Source of the DNA: Burkholderiales bacterium
GTDB lineage: Bacteria; Pseudomonadota; Gammaproteobacteria; Burkholderiales; Burkholderiaceae_D
NCBI GenBank assembly: GCA_016196925.1
Contig: JACPWS010000087.1
Coordinates: 1 to 39,729, forward strand
Length of the DNA: 39,729 bases
Direction of reading: 5' to 3'
Every line of letters begins with the position of its first letter. The stretch's first letter is position 1. A model generated the notes under the pieces. The model saw nothing but the letters and a program-made list of their open reading frames with translations, did no database searches and was not told the DNA's origin. The position numbers and the translations under genes were made by a program. Of this stretch, positions 26,141 to 34,392 are shown piece by piece.

Positions 26141-27454
26141 ATGTCTCTTACTTCCAACAGTCTGGCGCCGGATCAGCCGCTGCCGTCTGCGGTCAACGTG
26201 CACAGCGAAACCTGGCTGACCCGTTACCGCCATTACCCGGTGTTTTCGCGCACCTGGTACCGCGCGCGTTGTCAGGCGTGGAGCATTACCCAGAGCGTAG
26301 CCTATGCCGTGGCGAGCGCCTTGTGCTGGCTGGCGGACCGCGACTTTTTGGCGTATTTCGTGTTTAGCCTGCCTGGCATGCTGGGCTACCTCGCCCTGGT
26401 CTTTGCGGGGCCGGGCATGGCGGTCTGGATCCGGCAAAGAGGATACGCCGCCCGCAAAGAGGCGGCGCTATTGGCGACGGTGCTGTGCCTCGGCGCCGTG
26501 CTCAGTGTCGGCTTATTCGAAGGCTTGCGCAGTAGTGCCGCCTATCTGGCTTACGGCGATGCCGGCATACGGCTGACGGTCAACGACATACGATCGAGAG
26601 CGGCCCCCTACCGTCCCGTGCCGCGCGCAGTGGCGCAGGATGCCGGCACCGGCGAGCGCTCGCCAAACGGCAGTGGGGAATTCTTGCTCGCGCTCAGGAT
26701 CATCAATAGCCTGAGCCTGGGCGCTATACTGATCTATTCCGGCAGCGGCTTCGATCTGTGGGTATTTTTTCGCCAGCGCAAGAAGCTCAACGAAACGCAG
26801 CGTCAGCAAGAATCGCAGCGCGCGACCGAGGCCAGGCGCGAAGCCGAATTGCGTTTATCGGTATTGGCGGCGCAAGTCGAGCCGCATTTCCTGTTCAACA
26901 CCCTGGCCGGGGTGCGCTCGGCCATCCTGAGCGAGCCGCAGCGCGCCACCGCCATCGTCGATCACCTGGTAGCCTATCTGCGCGCCACCATCCCGCAGAT
27001 GCGCGACGACGGCGGCAGCGCCCAGGCGCGGCTGGCGCAGCAGCTCGATGCCGCGCGCGCTTACCTGGGCTTGATGCAGGCGCGCATCCCGCGTCTCTCG
27101 TTTGAGGTAGTGTCGGAGGTGGAAGACGCCGCCTTGCCGCCGCTGATGCTGATTTCGCTGGTGGAAAACGCCGTCAAGCACGGCGTGGAACCGAAGGTCG
27201 GGGCGGTGCATATCGCCGTCAGCGCCCGCCGTAGCGCGGCAGACGGCGCGCCCATGCTGGAACTGACGGTGGCCGACAATGGCGTCGGTTTCGGCGGCAC
27301 GACTTCCGGCAGCGGCATCGGCCTGGCGAATATCCGCGCGCGGCTGGAAGCCATGTACGGCCAGCGCGCCGGCCTCAGCCTGAAAGCGCGCGCCGGAGGC
27401 GGCGTGGCCGCCAGCATCGTCTTACCTTTAAGCGACAGCAAGGAGTTTGCATGA
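26141..27454 (+). CDS. LytS/YpdA-type membrane sensor histidine kinase
   Basis: 437 residues. The N-terminal half has about four membrane helices in two pairs (about 55-110 and 120-205), with a stretch of about 50 residues between them (NDIRSRAAPYRPVPRAV...). A coiled coil (RQRKKLNETQRQQESQRATEAR) leads to the His_kinase domain with His249 in QVEPHFLFNTL, then an ATPase domain (LVENAVKHGVEP, DNGVGFGGTTSGSGIGLANI). AGGAA precedes the start at 26141. Its stop overlaps the start of the LytTR regulator as ATGA, so the two form one operon and a two-component system. The signal is unknown; proteins of this type in related bacteria lack a recognised sensor domain. Confidence 0.92.
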   Translation: MSLTSNSLAPDQPLPSAVNVHSETWLTRYRHYPVFSRTWYRARCQAWSITQSVAYAVASALCWLADRDFLAYFVFSLPGMLGYLALVFAGPGMAVWIRQRGYAARKEAALLATVLCLGAVLSVGLFEGLRSSAAYLAYGDAGIRLTVNDIRSRAAPYRPVPRAVAQDAGTGERSPNGSGEFLLALRIINSLSLGAILIYSGSGFDLWVFFRQRKKLNETQRQQESQRATEARREAELRLSVLAAQVEPHFLFNTLAGVRSAILSEPQRATAIVDHLVAYLRATIPQMRDDGGSAQARLAQQLDAARAYLGLMQARIPRLSFEVVSEVEDAALPPLMLISLVENAVKHGVEPKVGAVHIAVSARRSAADGAPMLELTVADNGVGFGGTTSGSGIGLANIRARLEAMYGQRAGLSLKARAGGGVAASIVLPLSDSKEFA

Positions 27455-28206
27455 CGACCGCCATCATCGCCGATGACGAAGATTTACCGCGCGCCGAATT
27501 GCGCCGCATGCTGGCCGCCGCCTGGCCCGAGCTGCAGATCGTGGCTGAATGCGAACACGGCGCCGATGCGCTGGAAGCGATACAGCAGCACGCGCCCGAC
27601 ATCGCCTTCCTCGATATCCGCATGCCCGGCATGTCCGGCCTCGATGTGGCGCATGCGATCAAGGGCCGTTGCCACGCCGTGTTCACCACCGCTTACGACA
27701 GCCATGCGCTGGACGCGTTTGCCGCCGGCGCCGTCGATTACCTGTTGAAGCCGGTGGCGCCGCAACGCTTGGCGGAAGCGGTGGCGCGCCTGAAAGAAAG
27801 GCTGGAGCGCAAGCAAGCCGCGCCCGACCTGAGCCGGCTGATGGCGGCGCTCGACCAGCGCCTGCGCGGCGCGGCGGCCGAACGCCTGCGCTGGATCAGC
27901 GCCAGCGTCGGCGACACCATCAAGATGTTCCCGGTCGAGAAAATCCTGTTTTTCACATCCGATGAAAAATACACGCGCGTGGTCAGCAGCGACGACGAAG
28001 CGCATGTCAGGAAGCCGCTGAAGGAATTGCTGGACGGACTCGACCCGGAACGCTTCTGGCAAATCCACCGCGGCGTGGTGGTGCGCGCCGACGCCATCGC
28101 GCGCGCCCACAGGGATGAACTCGGCAAGTACACCGTGGAGTTGCACGGCACGCCAGAGAAGCTGAAAGTCAGCCAGGCCTACGCCTGGCGTTTCAAACCG
28201 ATGTGA
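27451..28206 (+). CDS. LytTR family response regulator
   Basis: 251 residues: a receiver domain (1-120; acidic pair DDE at 8-10, phosphoacceptor Asp55 in FLDIRMPG, Lys100 in DYLLKPV), a linker, then a LytTR DNA-binding domain (about 145-250; TIKMFPVEKILFFTSDEKYTRVV, FWQIHRGVVVRADAI, KVSQAYAWRFKPM). It would be phosphorylated by the upstream LytS-type kinase and regulate genes with direct-repeat targets. It overlaps the kinase gene by 4 nt. All key residues are present. No terminator in the plus direction is seen directly after it; the hairpin at 28262-28292 faces the other way. The target genes are unknown; the lipoprotein gene that follows on the other strand has no obvious LytTR repeats. 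Confidence 0.95.
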   Translation: MTTAIIADDEDLPRAELRRMLAAAWPELQIVAECEHGADALEAIQQHAPDIAFLDIRMPGMSGLDVAHAIKGRCHAVFTTAYDSHALDAFAAGAVDYLLKPVAPQRLAEAVARLKERLERKQAAPDLSRLMAALDQRLRGAAAERLRWISASVGDTIKMFPVEKILFFTSDEKYTRVVSSDDEAHVRKPLKELLDGLDPERFWQIHRGVVVRADAIARAHRDELGKYTVELHGTPEKLKVSQAYAWRFKPM

Positions 28207-28261
28207 GCTAATGGCATGCAAGCAGTGACTGTTGTCCGCCCCCTGGATGAATTTCAATAGC

Positions 28262-28292
28262 GAAAAAAAAGCCTGACGGTTAGCCGTCAGGC
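28262..28292 (-). terminator. Terminator of the lipoprotein gene
   Basis: On the minus strand: a 9-bp stem GCCTGACGG/CCGTCAGGC followed by eight T residues, about 30 bp after the lipoprotein stop. Confidence 0.92.
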
Positions 28293-28320
28293 AAGAGCAG
28301 GAGACCGGCGCAAAACTGAT

Positions 28321-30660
28321 TTATTTCAAGGACTCAAAACTGCCGTCTATGTAAGTAATGATGCCGGTGTTGCGGTCAAAACTCGCGACCTTGCTGCCAT
28401 TTTTCATGACATCTGCAATATCCACATCTTCTTTGAATTGGACGGCGACGCCATTAGCGCTGGCGAGATTGATGACTTTGGGACTGGCGTTGCTGCTGTT
28501 AATCAGTAGCGTATTCGAGCCGTCTTCATACTGAGCGTTGAACAGGATGGTATCAAACGCCGGGCTGCTGGCGTTTAAGGATAATTTCAAATCGGGGCGG
28601 CCGGCGACGCGCGCGATGCCGACGAAGGCGACCGAGGCATTGACGAAATTCGTGGCGGATTTGACCTGGTCGCTATAGAAATTCGAAAAATTATTTATGT
28701 GTGCAGTCAGACTACCCTTGAAAAACTCGGCACTGCCATTGCTCAAGGTGCCTACGAACTGCATGTCTCCCGGAAGATATTCGCTACCGCTCTTGTCGTA
28801 AGAGAAATTGTTGAGGGTCAAGGTGCCGGCGATTTTGCTGCTTACACCGCTTGCACTCACACCGAACTTGAGTTCTTTCGCACCATTGAGTGTGATGTCG
28901 CCACCGCTGTCAGGGACGGTACGCAGATAGGAATCGGGCAGGATGGAGATGGTCCCCGTTTTCACGGAGGTATTGGTGCTATCCTTTTTGTACGTGCTGA
29001 TTTCACCGCTGACAGCGTATTTCATGGCGCCAGCGTCACTATCGGGACTGCGTTGGTAGTTCAGTGCGATGCTCGATTTATCATTGAGGTAGGCTCCTTT
29101 GTCGTCGAAACGCGCCGGAATATCTCCGTTGATCGTCAAAGCGCTAAGTACGTTGCCATCCGCCACGAAAGCGACATTGCCGGTAACGGGGTTGCCCAGG
29201 GCGCCTTCCCGACTGCCTTCAGAATTGACATCGGTCATTTCGCCATACATATCGCGGTTGAAATAAACCGAGTACGCATTGGAATCGGCCAGATAGGTAA
29301 AACTGGTCGTCGATGCTGCTGCCGGGGTCAGCGTTATATCATGAAAAACCTGCCTGGCTGTGAGGTGCGTGGCCGGGTGCAGGCGACCATAAGCGTCTAT
29401 GATAGCATCGCGAAACATTTCGACCTGAGTAGCCAGCAGTAGTTGCTCCGTGGTGTAACAATAGACTTTCTTCACCGGTGTTCCACTCAACTGACAGTAC
29501 CCCATTACACGTCCATTACTGCTCAAGATATCTGTATAGCGGCTACCTGTGTTACCCGCTTCAGTGTATGTTTTATACATCAGCATACCTTGGCGCGATA
29601 TCTCTACCCAATCCATCAAACTCTTGTCCAGCGGTGCAATAGCTTGATCGAAATCGGCCTTCATATTATCGAGCGGATTGTCTTTAGCGCCAGGCTGCAG
29701 TGCAGCCCGCCATGCGTTGACGTTGTTACGCAGGCTGGCGAACATGGCCTTGGTAGCGGGCAGGGCGGCCGGTTCGGCGCTACCGGTGGCAACCGTCGCT
29801 TGCGTGAAGCTGGTTTGACCGGCAAGCGTGTTTAGCGTGGTCTTGTTGATGGCGGGATCGGCGGCCACCGCTTCTGCGGCAGTGCGTACCGCAACCTGGG
29901 CCGCCAATGGAATGCTGAGACTGCCATCCTTCAGGTTGATGGCGCCGGTGGTGGCGCCGACTACGCAAGCGATTTTTGCGCTGACGCTACCGGAGCAACC
30001 GAGGTTGTTGCTGCTGTCATTGGCGAGTTTGGAAAGTGCCGCCAGTGTGATGCTTTGCAGTTTTTCAGACGCATCGGTCGCGGTTGCCGCCGCCGGGCTA
30101 TTTGCCATGACAGGTTTGGTGGTGAGCGGATTGAAGCCCAGCATGGTGACGACGCCCGTTTGCGCACTCGCCACATTGGCTGCGGTGAGGCCGCCATTCG
30201 CCTTCGATGCAGCACTGACCAACATGTCGGTAAACGGTGTTACATACCCTTTGATATTGGCGCCGGCGGCGCTGTCTAATTGCACCAGACTGCGCAGCGT
30301 CATATCGACAGGCATGGGAATATCGCCGCTGATTTCATCCGCCATCGTGGTGTCTTTGTCGGCGCTGACTTCAATCGTGAACAAGCCGATATTGCCGCCC
30401 AAATTGACTGTGTAGCTGCCGTCGCTTGATGAGGTGCGGGTAGTAATCAGCGGGGCGGCAGACTTGCTGCCGTCTGCGCCGTAAGCGTAGACCTTAACAA
30501 TGCCGTTCTTAATGTAACCTTTGGCGGCAACCCCGTCCAGGGTTCGGCTAAGCGGCGCCGGCGGTGTATTTCCATTGCCAGCGCTGTCGCTGCCGCCGCC
30601 ACCGCACGCGACCAGCGCGCCAGCGATTGCACAGCTTAAGACTAATCGATGCAGTTTCAT
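28321..30660 (-). CDS. Large exported lipoprotein of unknown function
   Basis: 779 residues with a lipoprotein signal peptide: lipobox LVAC with Cys19, followed by a Gly/Ser-rich linker (GGGGSDSAGNGNTPP). Residues about 40-110 look like a carboxypeptidase-regulatory-like beta-sandwich (GVAAKGYIKNGIVKVYAYG...SDGSYTVNLG). The middle is helical and Ala-rich, and the C-terminal 400 residues look beta-rich, with repeated strands of the type GTLTLNNFSYDKSGSEYLPGD and FVGTLSNGSAEFFKG. I recognise no enzyme motif. GGAG lies 9 nt before the ATG. It is divergent from the 30891 gene, with two palindromes between them. Codon use and GC are lower than in neighbours. It may be a surface or outer-membrane adhesive or binding protein; that is a guess from architecture. 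Confidence 0.85.
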   Translation of the reverse strand: MKLHRLVLSCAIAGALVACGGGGSDSAGNGNTPPAPLSRTLDGVAAKGYIKNGIVKVYAYGADGSKSAAPLITTRTSSSDGSYTVNLGGNIGLFTIEVSADKDTTMADEISGDIPMPVDMTLRSLVQLDSAAGANIKGYVTPFTDMLVSAASKANGGLTAANVASAQTGVVTMLGFNPLTTKPVMANSPAAATATDASEKLQSITLAALSKLANDSSNNLGCSGSVSAKIACVVGATTGAINLKDGSLSIPLAAQVAVRTAAEAVAADPAINKTTLNTLAGQTSFTQATVATGSAEPAALPATKAMFASLRNNVNAWRAALQPGAKDNPLDNMKADFDQAIAPLDKSLMDWVEISRQGMLMYKTYTEAGNTGSRYTDILSSNGRVMGYCQLSGTPVKKVYCYTTEQLLLATQVEMFRDAIIDAYGRLHPATHLTARQVFHDITLTPAAASTTSFTYLADSNAYSVYFNRDMYGEMTDVNSEGSREGALGNPVTGNVAFVADGNVLSALTINGDIPARFDDKGAYLNDKSSIALNYQRSPDSDAGAMKYAVSGEISTYKKDSTNTSVKTGTISILPDSYLRTVPDSGGDITLNGAKELKFGVSASGVSSKIAGTLTLNNFSYDKSGSEYLPGDMQFVGTLSNGSAEFFKGSLTAHINNFSNFYSDQVKSATNFVNASVAFVGIARVAGRPDLKLSLNASSPAFDTILFNAQYEDGSNTLLINSSNASPKVINLASANGVAVQFKEDVDIADVMKNGSKVASFDRNTGIITYIDGSFESLK

Positions 30661-30762
30661 GGGTTTTATCTCCGGAAAGTGGGTTGGTGGTGGTGATCTT
30701 GCTTACTGCTTTTTAAGCGTCCGCCCGATGGGAAGGCAGTGCGCTTGCCTGCGGTTTGCTAT

Positions 30763-30777
30763 TTTGCGAGTCGCAAA
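30763..30777. promoter_or_regulatory. 15-bp palindrome in the lipoprotein/regulator divergent region
   Basis: TTTGCGA-G-TCGCAAA, perfect 7-bp arms, about 100 bp before the lipoprotein start. It has the size and symmetry of a repressor site. No known family is claimed. Confidence 0.45.
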
Positions 30778-30822
30778 GTCAGGAGATGTTTCTTGATTTT
30801 GTATTAAAGCCTAACCGGTGAT

Positions 30823-30843
30823 TGTCATTTACGCAAAATGACA
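30823..30843. promoter_or_regulatory. 21-bp operator-like inverted repeat
   Basis: TGTCATTT and AAATGACA are perfect 8-bp arms with spacer ACGCA. A third half-site, ATGACA, follows at 30847-30852. The repeat overlaps the putative -35 hexamer of the 30891 gene, so a bound protein would block or control that promoter. Confidence 0.55.
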
Positions 30844-30856
30844 CTTATGACATAAT
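30828..30856 (+). promoter_or_regulatory. Putative sigma-70 promoter of the 30891 gene
   Basis: -35 TTTACG, 17-bp spacer, -10 CATAAT. The hexamers are only moderate matches, but the site lies 35 bp before the start codon and is overlapped by the inverted repeat. Confidence 0.5.
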
Positions 30857-30890
30857 TTATTAACATCTACTGGCTGTGTGAAAGAATGTC

Positions 30891-32207
30891 ATGCGATTTA
30901 CTTACTGCGGTAAAACTTATACTTTTCGAAGTGCCGGCTTGCTTCGGTTTTTGCGGATATTGAAAGATGCGCATCCGGAAAAACTGGATTTAGCAACATT
31001 GCAGATGCGCATGCCTGGTACTGCGCCGCGTCAAATCGCACGTTTTATCGATTTGCTGGAAGCGCAATCTTTAGCATTGGTCGCCTATCAGACTAAAACA
31101 CGCGGCTCCTATTTTTTAAATGTAGATCCGGTCACGCTGGAGATGGGGGACGCGGTCAGCGCTTTGACGCCTTCCGTAAGCAGCGCTCCGATGTCCTATG
31201 AGGGACTTGCTGTTTATCAAAAAACCGAGTGGGTGGAATGGACGGTCGCGTTGGCGCAGTCGATTTTAAGTTCGCAGTGCGGCGATTTCAGCAAAGTTTG
31301 CGATTATCTGGATATCGCTGAAGGCGCGGCAAGCAGCCTGCCCGCTTGGACCTTGAGTGTGGTGTATGCGCGTCGGGTGCATCAATATGAACGTGAATCG
31401 CGCTACCGTGAGGCGGCGCATTGCTTACGCCGTATAGAAACTGCCGCCAGAGACGGACTGGCCCATCCCGGCGCACTGACACGCGCGCGCTTGTCCCGCG
31501 CGAAAATGCGTTACGACCAGGGGCGTCTTGACGATGCCGAACGGATACTGGCCTCTTGCAGGAGCATGGAAGGGGCACGCGATCCTATGTGGTTGAATTT
31601 CAATGCTTTACTGCACGGTAGAAGATTTCTGAAATCAAAAACTGATGGCGATCTGCTTGCGAAGACCTTCGCCGCTCTGTCGGAAAGCCTGGGTTATGTA
31701 TTTTTGCTGCAGGGAGACATCAGCCTGTTAAACGCCTTGTCATATAATTTTGGTAATAATATATTGCGAGGCGTCCAGGCAGGGCTATTCTCGCAAAAAT
31801 GCTCGGACATCGTTTTGCAGTGGTTGGCCGCCAATCTATTGATTTGCCGAAAGTTTGGAGTCGGTGAGGACTCGATTTTAAGTAATTTGCTGATCGTCGA
31901 TGTAGCGCTGGAATTTGGGATGCACACGGGGCGTTGGCCTGCATTATTGCATCAAGAAATCAAGATGCTGGAGGGGCTGGAGGCTTTCTTGAATCAGAGT
32001 CTGCTCTCGGCGCGCGCCATGGGAAATCGTTTAGAAATTGCGCAATGCCTGCGCCGCCAGGCGCGCTTGGCAAAAAATAGTGTCGATGCCAAAAGTGCCC
32101 ACAGGGAGGCGATGGAATTGTTTGCCGAATTGGGGCGCAAAGATTTGATGCTGGAGATGAAGCAAGATGCGCAGTTTTATGCTGGCGCAGCCAACCAAGG
32201 GCATTGA
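30891..32207 (+). CDS. Unrecognised protein with helical-repeat architecture, possible regulator
   Basis: 438 residues, no signal peptide or membrane helix, so cytoplasmic. Residues 1-75 resemble a small winged-helix-like region (AGLLRFLRILKDAHPEKLDLATLQMRM...APRQIARFIDLLEAQSLALVAYQTK). Residues about 105-435 are helical with TPR-like pairs (YREAAHCLRRIETAARDG, GRLDDAERILASC, NRLEIAQCLRRQARLAKNSVDAKSAHREAMELFAELG). An N-terminal DNA-binding part followed by TPR-like repeats recalls TPR-containing transcription factors, but I cannot name a family. GC is clearly lower than in most neighbours. It is divergent from the lipoprotein gene and could control it. No good ribosome binding site is seen; the start at 30891 is the first in-frame ATG. 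Confidence 0.75.
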   Translation: MRFTYCGKTYTFRSAGLLRFLRILKDAHPEKLDLATLQMRMPGTAPRQIARFIDLLEAQSLALVAYQTKTRGSYFLNVDPVTLEMGDAVSALTPSVSSAPMSYEGLAVYQKTEWVEWTVALAQSILSSQCGDFSKVCDYLDIAEGAASSLPAWTLSVVYARRVHQYERESRYREAAHCLRRIETAARDGLAHPGALTRARLSRAKMRYDQGRLDDAERILASCRSMEGARDPMWLNFNALLHGRRFLKSKTDGDLLAKTFAALSESLGYVFLLQGDISLLNALSYNFGNNILRGVQAGLFSQKCSDIVLQWLAANLLICRKFGVGEDSILSNLLIVDVALEFGMHTGRWPALLHQEIKMLEGLEAFLNQSLLSARAMGNRLEIAQCLRRQARLAKNSVDAKSAHREAMELFAELGRKDLMLEMKQDAQFYAGAANQGH

Positions 32208-32260
32208 ATTACCGGTGGCATGAATACCGTGTGAGTCGTTAATTTCAGGGTCCAGGCGGC

Positions 32261-32316
32261 AAAAAATACTGGGGGGTAGTATATTAAAATGTCCCAATCA
32301 ACACGCTGACGACAGG
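32261..32316. repeat. Element B: copy of the TACT-N7-AGTA element
   Basis: ATACTGGGGGGTAGTAT at 32266-32282 fits TACT-G6-N-AGTA, the operator reported for E. coli RcnR (from memory). The surrounding bases align with element A (9280-9333), including ATATT after the palindrome and ACGCTGACG-N-CAGG further on. Here the element lies between the 3' ends of two convergent genes, where an operator would have no promoter to act on. Confidence 0.7.
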
Positions 32317-32346
32317 CTTATTTCGTCACATACTCCTGTTAAAAAC

Positions 32347-32376
32347 GAAAAAACGCGGCTCAGGCCGCGTTTTTTC
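32347..32376. terminator. Bidirectional rho-independent terminator
   Basis: Stem ACGCGGC/GCCGCGT with loop TCAG, an A-run before and T-run after. It lies between the convergent 30891 and 32395 genes. Confidence 0.93.
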
Positions 32377-32394
32377 TGACGGCGCCGGGGGCGC

Positions 32395-34329
32395 TTACTG
32401 GTCGGCCGCCGGCAACAAGCGCACGCGCAAGGCGCTCGCCTGTTGCGGGGTGTGAAACACGCGCTGGGTGGCCTGGATGAAATCGCTGTCCTTGGCCTGG
32501 TAGATATTCGGCACGAAAGTCTGCGGGTTGCGGTCGATGAAGGGGAACCAGCTCGACTGTACCTGCACCATGATGCGGTGGCCGCGCTGGAAGGTGTGGA
32601 ACACGTCGTTGATTGCGAATTTCACTGCGCTGACCTGGCCAGGCTGCATCGCTTTCGGTGTCTCGAAGCCGTCGCGGTAACGGGCGCGGAACGGTTCGCC
32701 GCGCACCAGGGTGTGCTGGTTGCCGCGGTTGGTCTGGCCGGGTTCGGCGGGCATGTCGGCCGGATTGACGTCGATCAGCTTGACCACGAAATCGGCGTCG
32801 CTGCCGGTCGTGCTGACGAACAGCTCGGCGTTCAGCGGGCCGGCCAGCGTGACGTCGTGCTCCAGCACTTCGCTTTGCCAGCTCAGCACATCGGGGCGAC
32901 GGCTGGCGAAACGCTGGTCGGCGGCGACGTAATCCTTGCTCCAGCGGGTGGCGATCTCGGTCGTATAGGGCACCGGTTTGGCCGGGTCGCTCAGGTATTC
33001 GTCGTAGGGTGCTTCGTCGCCGGTCGGTGGGGTGAAACCGAGCTTGCCGTCGGCGTGGAAATACAGGGTCTGCTCTTTACTCGCTTGCGGCGGCCATTGT
33101 TCGAAGCCGCGCCAGCGGTTGGCGCCGGTTTCGAACATCCAGGCTTCGGCCAGCCGCGCTTGGTCGCCGCCTTTCAGATAATGCCGGAAAAACGCGAATT
33201 CCACCGGCTGGTAAGTCTGCACGGTCTTGTAGCCGAACTGGGCGTCGCCGACTTTCTCGCCGTCGCTGCGGTACCAGCCGCCATGCGTCCAGGGGCCGAT
33301 CACCAGGCTGTTCTGGATGCCGGGATTCTGTTTTTCTATGGCCTGGTAGATGTGCAGCGGGCCGTATAAGTCTTCGGTGTCGTACCAGCCGCCCACGGTC
33401 AGCACGGCGGCCTTGATGTTTTTCAGGTGCGGCAAGATATTCCGGCTTTGCCAGAAACTGTCGTAATCGGGGTGGGCCACGATCTCGTTCCAGAACGGGA
33501 TGCCGTCCTTGAAATGCTTGCCGTTCACGTTGGACAGTGGTCCCAGGTCGAGGAAAAACTGGTAGCCGTCCGGCGTGCCGAAATCGTAGTCTTTCCATTC
33601 GGCGCTGGCGCTGGGCAGCGGGCGCGGCTTGCCGAAATTAGAGAAAAAGCCGAACGCCATCTGCAGATTCAGGGCGCCGTTGCGGTGCATGTCGTCGCCG
33701 CGGAACCAGTCGGCGATCGGCGCCTGCGGCGAGATCGCTTTCAGCGCCGGGTGCGAGTCGATGGCGCCGGCGGCGGTGTAAAAGCCGGGATAGGAATTGC
33801 CCCACTGGCCGACCTTGCCGTTATTGTGCGGCACGTGTTTCAGCAGCCAGTCTATGCTGTCGTAAGTGTCGCTGCTTTCATCGATGTCGGCGCGGCTTTT
33901 TTTCTGCTCCAGATGCGGGCGCATGTTGACGAATTCGCCTTCCGACAGATGGGTGCCGCGCACATCCTGGAACACGAAAATATAACCGTCTTTTTCATAG
34001 TCGGCGGTCGGCCCGAGCTGGGTCTTGTAGTTGGCGCTGCCGTACGGCCCCACCGCATACGGCGTGCGCATCATCAATATCGGGTAAGGCTGGGCGGCGC
34101 CGGCGTCGTTCGGCACATACACGGCGGTAAACAACAGCTTGCCGTCGCGCGCCGGTATCCGGTATTCGAACTTGGCGTAATGGCTGCGGATATAGTCGGC
34201 GCGTTGCCTGGCTTGCGCCGACTGTTCTTCAGTCGCGGCGTTCAGGTCGGCGGCATGCAGCGCGGGAGCCGCGGCGCTGCTCAACAGCGCAGCCAGCAGC
34301 AAAGACCGCAAGCGGAGTTGCATCATCAT
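32395..34329 (-). CDS. CocE/NonD family hydrolase, alpha-amino acid ester hydrolase-like
   Basis: 644 residues with a signal peptide (ending ALHA-AD), so exported. The fold is that of S15/CocE alpha/beta hydrolases with a C-terminal jelly roll. The catalytic set is Ser179 (GQWGNSYPGF), Asp317 (GGWYDTED) and His349 (GPWTHGGW). The DTED motif also supplies Glu319 and Asp320, and Asp213 lies 34 residues after the Ser; these match the carboxylate cluster that in alpha-amino acid ester hydrolases binds the substrate amino group. That supports hydrolysis of alpha-amino acid esters or related amides; beta-lactam acylation is known for the family but not implied here. Three ATGs stand at the start (34329, 34326, 34323) and no ribosome binding site decides among them. 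The degenerate GGDEF gene lies 63 bp upstream on the same strand. Confidence 0.9.
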   Translation of the reverse strand: MMMQLRLRSLLLAALLSSAAAPALHAADLNAATEEQSAQARQRADYIRSHYAKFEYRIPARDGKLLFTAVYVPNDAGAAQPYPILMMRTPYAVGPYGSANYKTQLGPTADYEKDGYIFVFQDVRGTHLSEGEFVNMRPHLEQKKSRADIDESSDTYDSIDWLLKHVPHNNGKVGQWGNSYPGFYTAAGAIDSHPALKAISPQAPIADWFRGDDMHRNGALNLQMAFGFFSNFGKPRPLPSASAEWKDYDFGTPDGYQFFLDLGPLSNVNGKHFKDGIPFWNEIVAHPDYDSFWQSRNILPHLKNIKAAVLTVGGWYDTEDLYGPLHIYQAIEKQNPGIQNSLVIGPWTHGGWYRSDGEKVGDAQFGYKTVQTYQPVEFAFFRHYLKGGDQARLAEAWMFETGANRWRGFEQWPPQASKEQTLYFHADGKLGFTPPTGDEAPYDEYLSDPAKPVPYTTEIATRWSKDYVAADQRFASRRPDVLSWQSEVLEHDVTLAGPLNAELFVSTTGSDADFVVKLIDVNPADMPAEPGQTNRGNQHTLVRGEPFRARYRDGFETPKAMQPGQVSAVKFAINDVFHTFQRGHRIMVQVQSSWFPFIDRNPQTFVPNIYQAKDSDFIQATQRVFHTPQQASALRVRLLPAADQ

Positions 34330-34392
34330 TTCAGGTACCCGGGAATATTAGACAGAAAGCCTTAGTCAGCGCGATGGCGCACAAGTTCCCTC

